Shown here: positions 62,417 through 64,000 of the stretch, piece after piece | Numbering within the stretch: position 1 is the first letter of the stretch | Layout: each line of letters opens with the position of its first letter | Assembly: GCF_000092025.1 (NCBI RefSeq) | Contig: NC_003063.2 | Location: 806,001 to 870,000, forward strand | Reading direction: 5' to 3' | Source: Agrobacterium fabrum str. C58 | GTDB lineage: Bacteria > Pseudomonadota > Alphaproteobacteria > Rhizobiales > Rhizobiaceae | Length of the DNA: 64,000 nt | Program-made: the position numbers and the translations under genes | Notes under the pieces: model-generated | What the model was told of the DNA's origin: nothing | What the model saw: only the letters and a program-made list of their open reading frames with translations | The model's database searches: none

Positions 62417-64000
62417 TTACTCCGCCGCCACGCCCATGCGCATGCGCTCCATTTCCTCAAGCGCACGACGGTATTCGACCGGCATGACCTTGCGGAACTT
62501 CGGACGGAACTCGCTCCAGCGGTCGAGTATATCCTTGGCGCGTGCAGAGTTGGTGTAGTGGAAGTGATTGGAAATCAGCTGGTAAAGGCGCTCCTCGTCA
62601 TGACGCGTCATGTCCTCGGAAACGTCCACACGTCCCTTGTGCATGAGGTCGCCGCCGTGATGGTGGAGCTTCTCCAGCATGTCGTCCTCTTCCGGAACCG
62701 GCTCCAACTCGACCATCGCCATGTTGCAACGGGTGGCGAAGTCGCCCTTCTCGTCGAGAACATAAGCCACACCGCCGGACATGCCGGCCGCGAAGTTGCG
62801 GCCCGTCTCACCGAGAACGACGACGATGCCGCCGGTCATGTATTCACAACCGTGATCGCCCACGCCTTCGACAACAGCAACAGCACCGGAGTTACGCACT
62901 GCAAAGCGCTCGCCCGCCACACCGCGGAAATAGCACTCGCCGGTGATTGCGCCGTAAAGCACGGTGTTGCCGACGATGATAGAGTTTTCCGCAACGATAC
63001 GGGTGTTTTCCGGCGGGCGCACGATGATGCGGCCACCCGAAAGACCCTTCCCGACATAGTCGTTGCCGTCACCCACCAGATCGAAGGTGATGCCGCGGGC
63101 AAGGAACGCACCGAAGGACTGCCCGGCCGTGCCGCGTAGCGTCACATGGATCGTATCGTCCTTCAGACCTTTGTGACCCCAACGCTTGGCAAGCGCGCCC
63201 GAAAGCATGGCACCGGCGGAACGGTCGACGTTCTTGATCGGCACCTCGAACACGACAGGTTCGCGGTTTTCGAGCGACGGCAGAGACTTCTCGATCAGCT
63301 TGCGGTCGAGAATGTCGTCGATCGGATGCTTCTGGCGTTCGGTCCAGAAGGTCGCTTCCTTGGGAGCCTCGACCTTGTGGAAGATGCGGCTGAAATCCAG
63401 CCCCTTCGCCTTCCAGTGCGCCAGCATTTCATCCTTCTCGAGCAGTTCGGAAGCGCCGATGATCTCGTCCAGCCGGGTAACGCCCAGCGAGGCAAGGATT
63501 TCGCGCACTTCTTCGGCGACGAAGAAGAAATAGTTGATGACGTGTTCCGGCGTGCCCTTGAAGCGCTTGCGCAGAACCGGATCCTGCGTCGCAACGCCGA
63601 CGGGACACGTGTTGAGATGGCACTTGCGCATCATGATGCAGCCGGCCGCAATCAGCGGCGCGGTGGCAAAGCCGAATTCATCCGCACCAAGAAGCGCGCC
63701 GATGATGACGTCACGACCGGTCTTCAGGCCGCCATCCACCTGCAGCGCGACGCGCGAACGAAGGCCGTTCAGCACCAGCGTCTGCTGGGTTTCGGCAAGG
63801 CCGATTTCCCAGGGCGAACCGGCGTGCTTGAGCGAGGTGAGCGGCGAAGCGCCCGTACCGCCATCAAAACCGGAAACGGTGATATGGTCCGCGCGTGCCT
63901 TGGCAACGCCGGCCGCAACCGTACCGACGCCGACTTCCGACACCAGCTTTACCGAAACATCGGCTTCCGGATTGACGTTCTTCAGGTCGTAGATCAGCTG
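62417..64000 (-). CDS. gltB: Glutamate synthase large subunit, C-terminal part
   Basis: Partial: 527 codons of this gene of about 1,500 residues are inside the window, the rest lies beyond its right edge. The frame is open from 64000. The FMN/iron-sulfur domain shows [18 protein letters not shown] near the start and the 3Fe-4S cysteines in [17 protein letters not shown]. The final GXGXG beta-helix region is present ([20 protein letters not shown]). It catalyses glutamate formation from glutamine and 2-oxoglutarate. It is the first gene of the unit with the small ORF and gltD. Confidence 0.97.
   Translation of the reverse strand, partial: QLIYDLKNVNPEADVSVKLVSEVGVGTVAAGVAKARADHITVSGFDGGTGASPLTSLKHAGSPWEIGLAETQQTLVLNGLRSRVALQVDGGLKTGRDVIIGALLGADEFGFATAPLIAAGCIMMRKCHLNTCPVGVATQDPVLRKRFKGTPEHVINYFFFVAEEVREILASLGVTRLDEIIGASELLEKDEMLAHWKAKGLDFSRIFHKVEAPKEATFWTERQKHPIDDILDRKLIEKSLPSLENREPVVFEVPIKNVDRSAGAMLSGALAKRWGHKGLKDDTIHVTLRGTAGQSFGAFLARGITFDLVGDGNDYVGKGLSGGRIIVRPPENTRIVAENSIIVGNTVLYGAITGECYFRGVAGERFAVRNSGAVAVVEGVGDHGCEYMTGGIVVVLGETGRNFAAGMSGGVAYVLDEKGDFATRCNMAMVELEPVPEEDDMLEKLHHHGGDLMHKGRVDVSEDMTRHDEERLYQLISNHFHYTNSARAKDILDRWSEFRPKFRKVMPVEYRRALEEMERMRMGVAAE

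Noticed and set aside
1..64000. tRNA or rRNA genes, CRISPR arrays, insertion sequences, prophage genes
   Set aside because: I saw no TTCGAAT-type tRNA arm outside genes, no regularly spaced direct repeats, no transposase or integrase, and no phage structural genes.

Overview
The window is a 64-kb piece of core alphaproteobacterial DNA, GC-rich and almost fully packed with genes. Gene content points to Rhizobiaceae, most probably Agrobacterium or a close Rhizobium relative: rcdA and gapR cell-cycle genes, an Omp10-type lipoprotein beside hemH, homospermidine synthase, DUF1192/DUF1244/DUF465 proteins, 6S RNA beside zapA, and one copy of what looks like a rhizobial intergenic mosaic repeat. From memory, the equivalent genes of A. 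fabrum C58 lie on the linear replicon; this cannot be seen in the sequence itself. No insertion sequence, prophage, CRISPR array, tRNA or rRNA was found.

Layout. 1-4.7 kb: the 3' part of a chemotaxis receptor, a luciferase-like flavin oxidoreductase, YebC, a flavin split-barrel stress protein and an exported metallo-beta-lactamase-fold protein. 4.8-8.8 kb (minus strand): DUF4164 - zapA - 6S RNA - CNNM/CBS membrane protein - 5-formyl-THF cyclo-ligase - YmdB phosphodiesterase. 9-17 kb (plus): central carbon block tkt - gap - K+/H+ antiporter - pgk - class I fructose-bisphosphate aldolase; a 27-bp perfect palindrome precedes the aldolase gene. 17-22 kb: MFS transporter/DUF1192 pair, a likely CtrA-controlled small RNA, rcdA, rpmE and an ABC exporter. 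22-29 kb: flavin dehydrogenase, a MotA/MotB-like motor pair, suhB, a Sel1-repeat protein, a ThiE-like protein and a TauE permease. 29.7-36.7 kb: two divergent DUF465 genes, purEK, zinc-free rpmJ, a TPR protein, gapR, DUF1244, N-formylglutamate amidohydrolase, and DUF1036 coupled to pyruvate kinase.

36.7-46 kb: DUF882 cell-wall protein with a long low-complexity tail, an orphan sigma-54 response regulator, the M3 peptidase PepF, a PabC-like lyase, a PAS-GGDEF diguanylate cyclase and homospermidine synthase. 46-54.8 kb: omp10, a 5'-nucleotidase fused to LysM, hemH, a stomatin/NfeD pair, an arabinose-5-phosphate isomerase, a lone PAS protein and an outer-membrane barrel. 54.8-64 kb: galU, a lytic transglycosylase, an SGNH hydrolase, a two-component system, gltD, an overlooked 52-residue membrane ORF and the 3' end of gltB.

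Functionally the window joins central metabolism (lower glycolysis, pentose phosphate, purines, glutamate synthase), envelope upkeep (KdsD, GalU, transglycosylase, DUF882, Omp10) and cell-cycle control (ZapA, RcdA, GapR, CtrA sites). The observations most worth checking are the CtrA-flanked small RNA at about 18.72-18.91 kb, the small membrane ORF inside the gltBD operon, the 27-bp palindrome before the aldolase gene, and the ZorAB-like motor pair without Zorya effectors.
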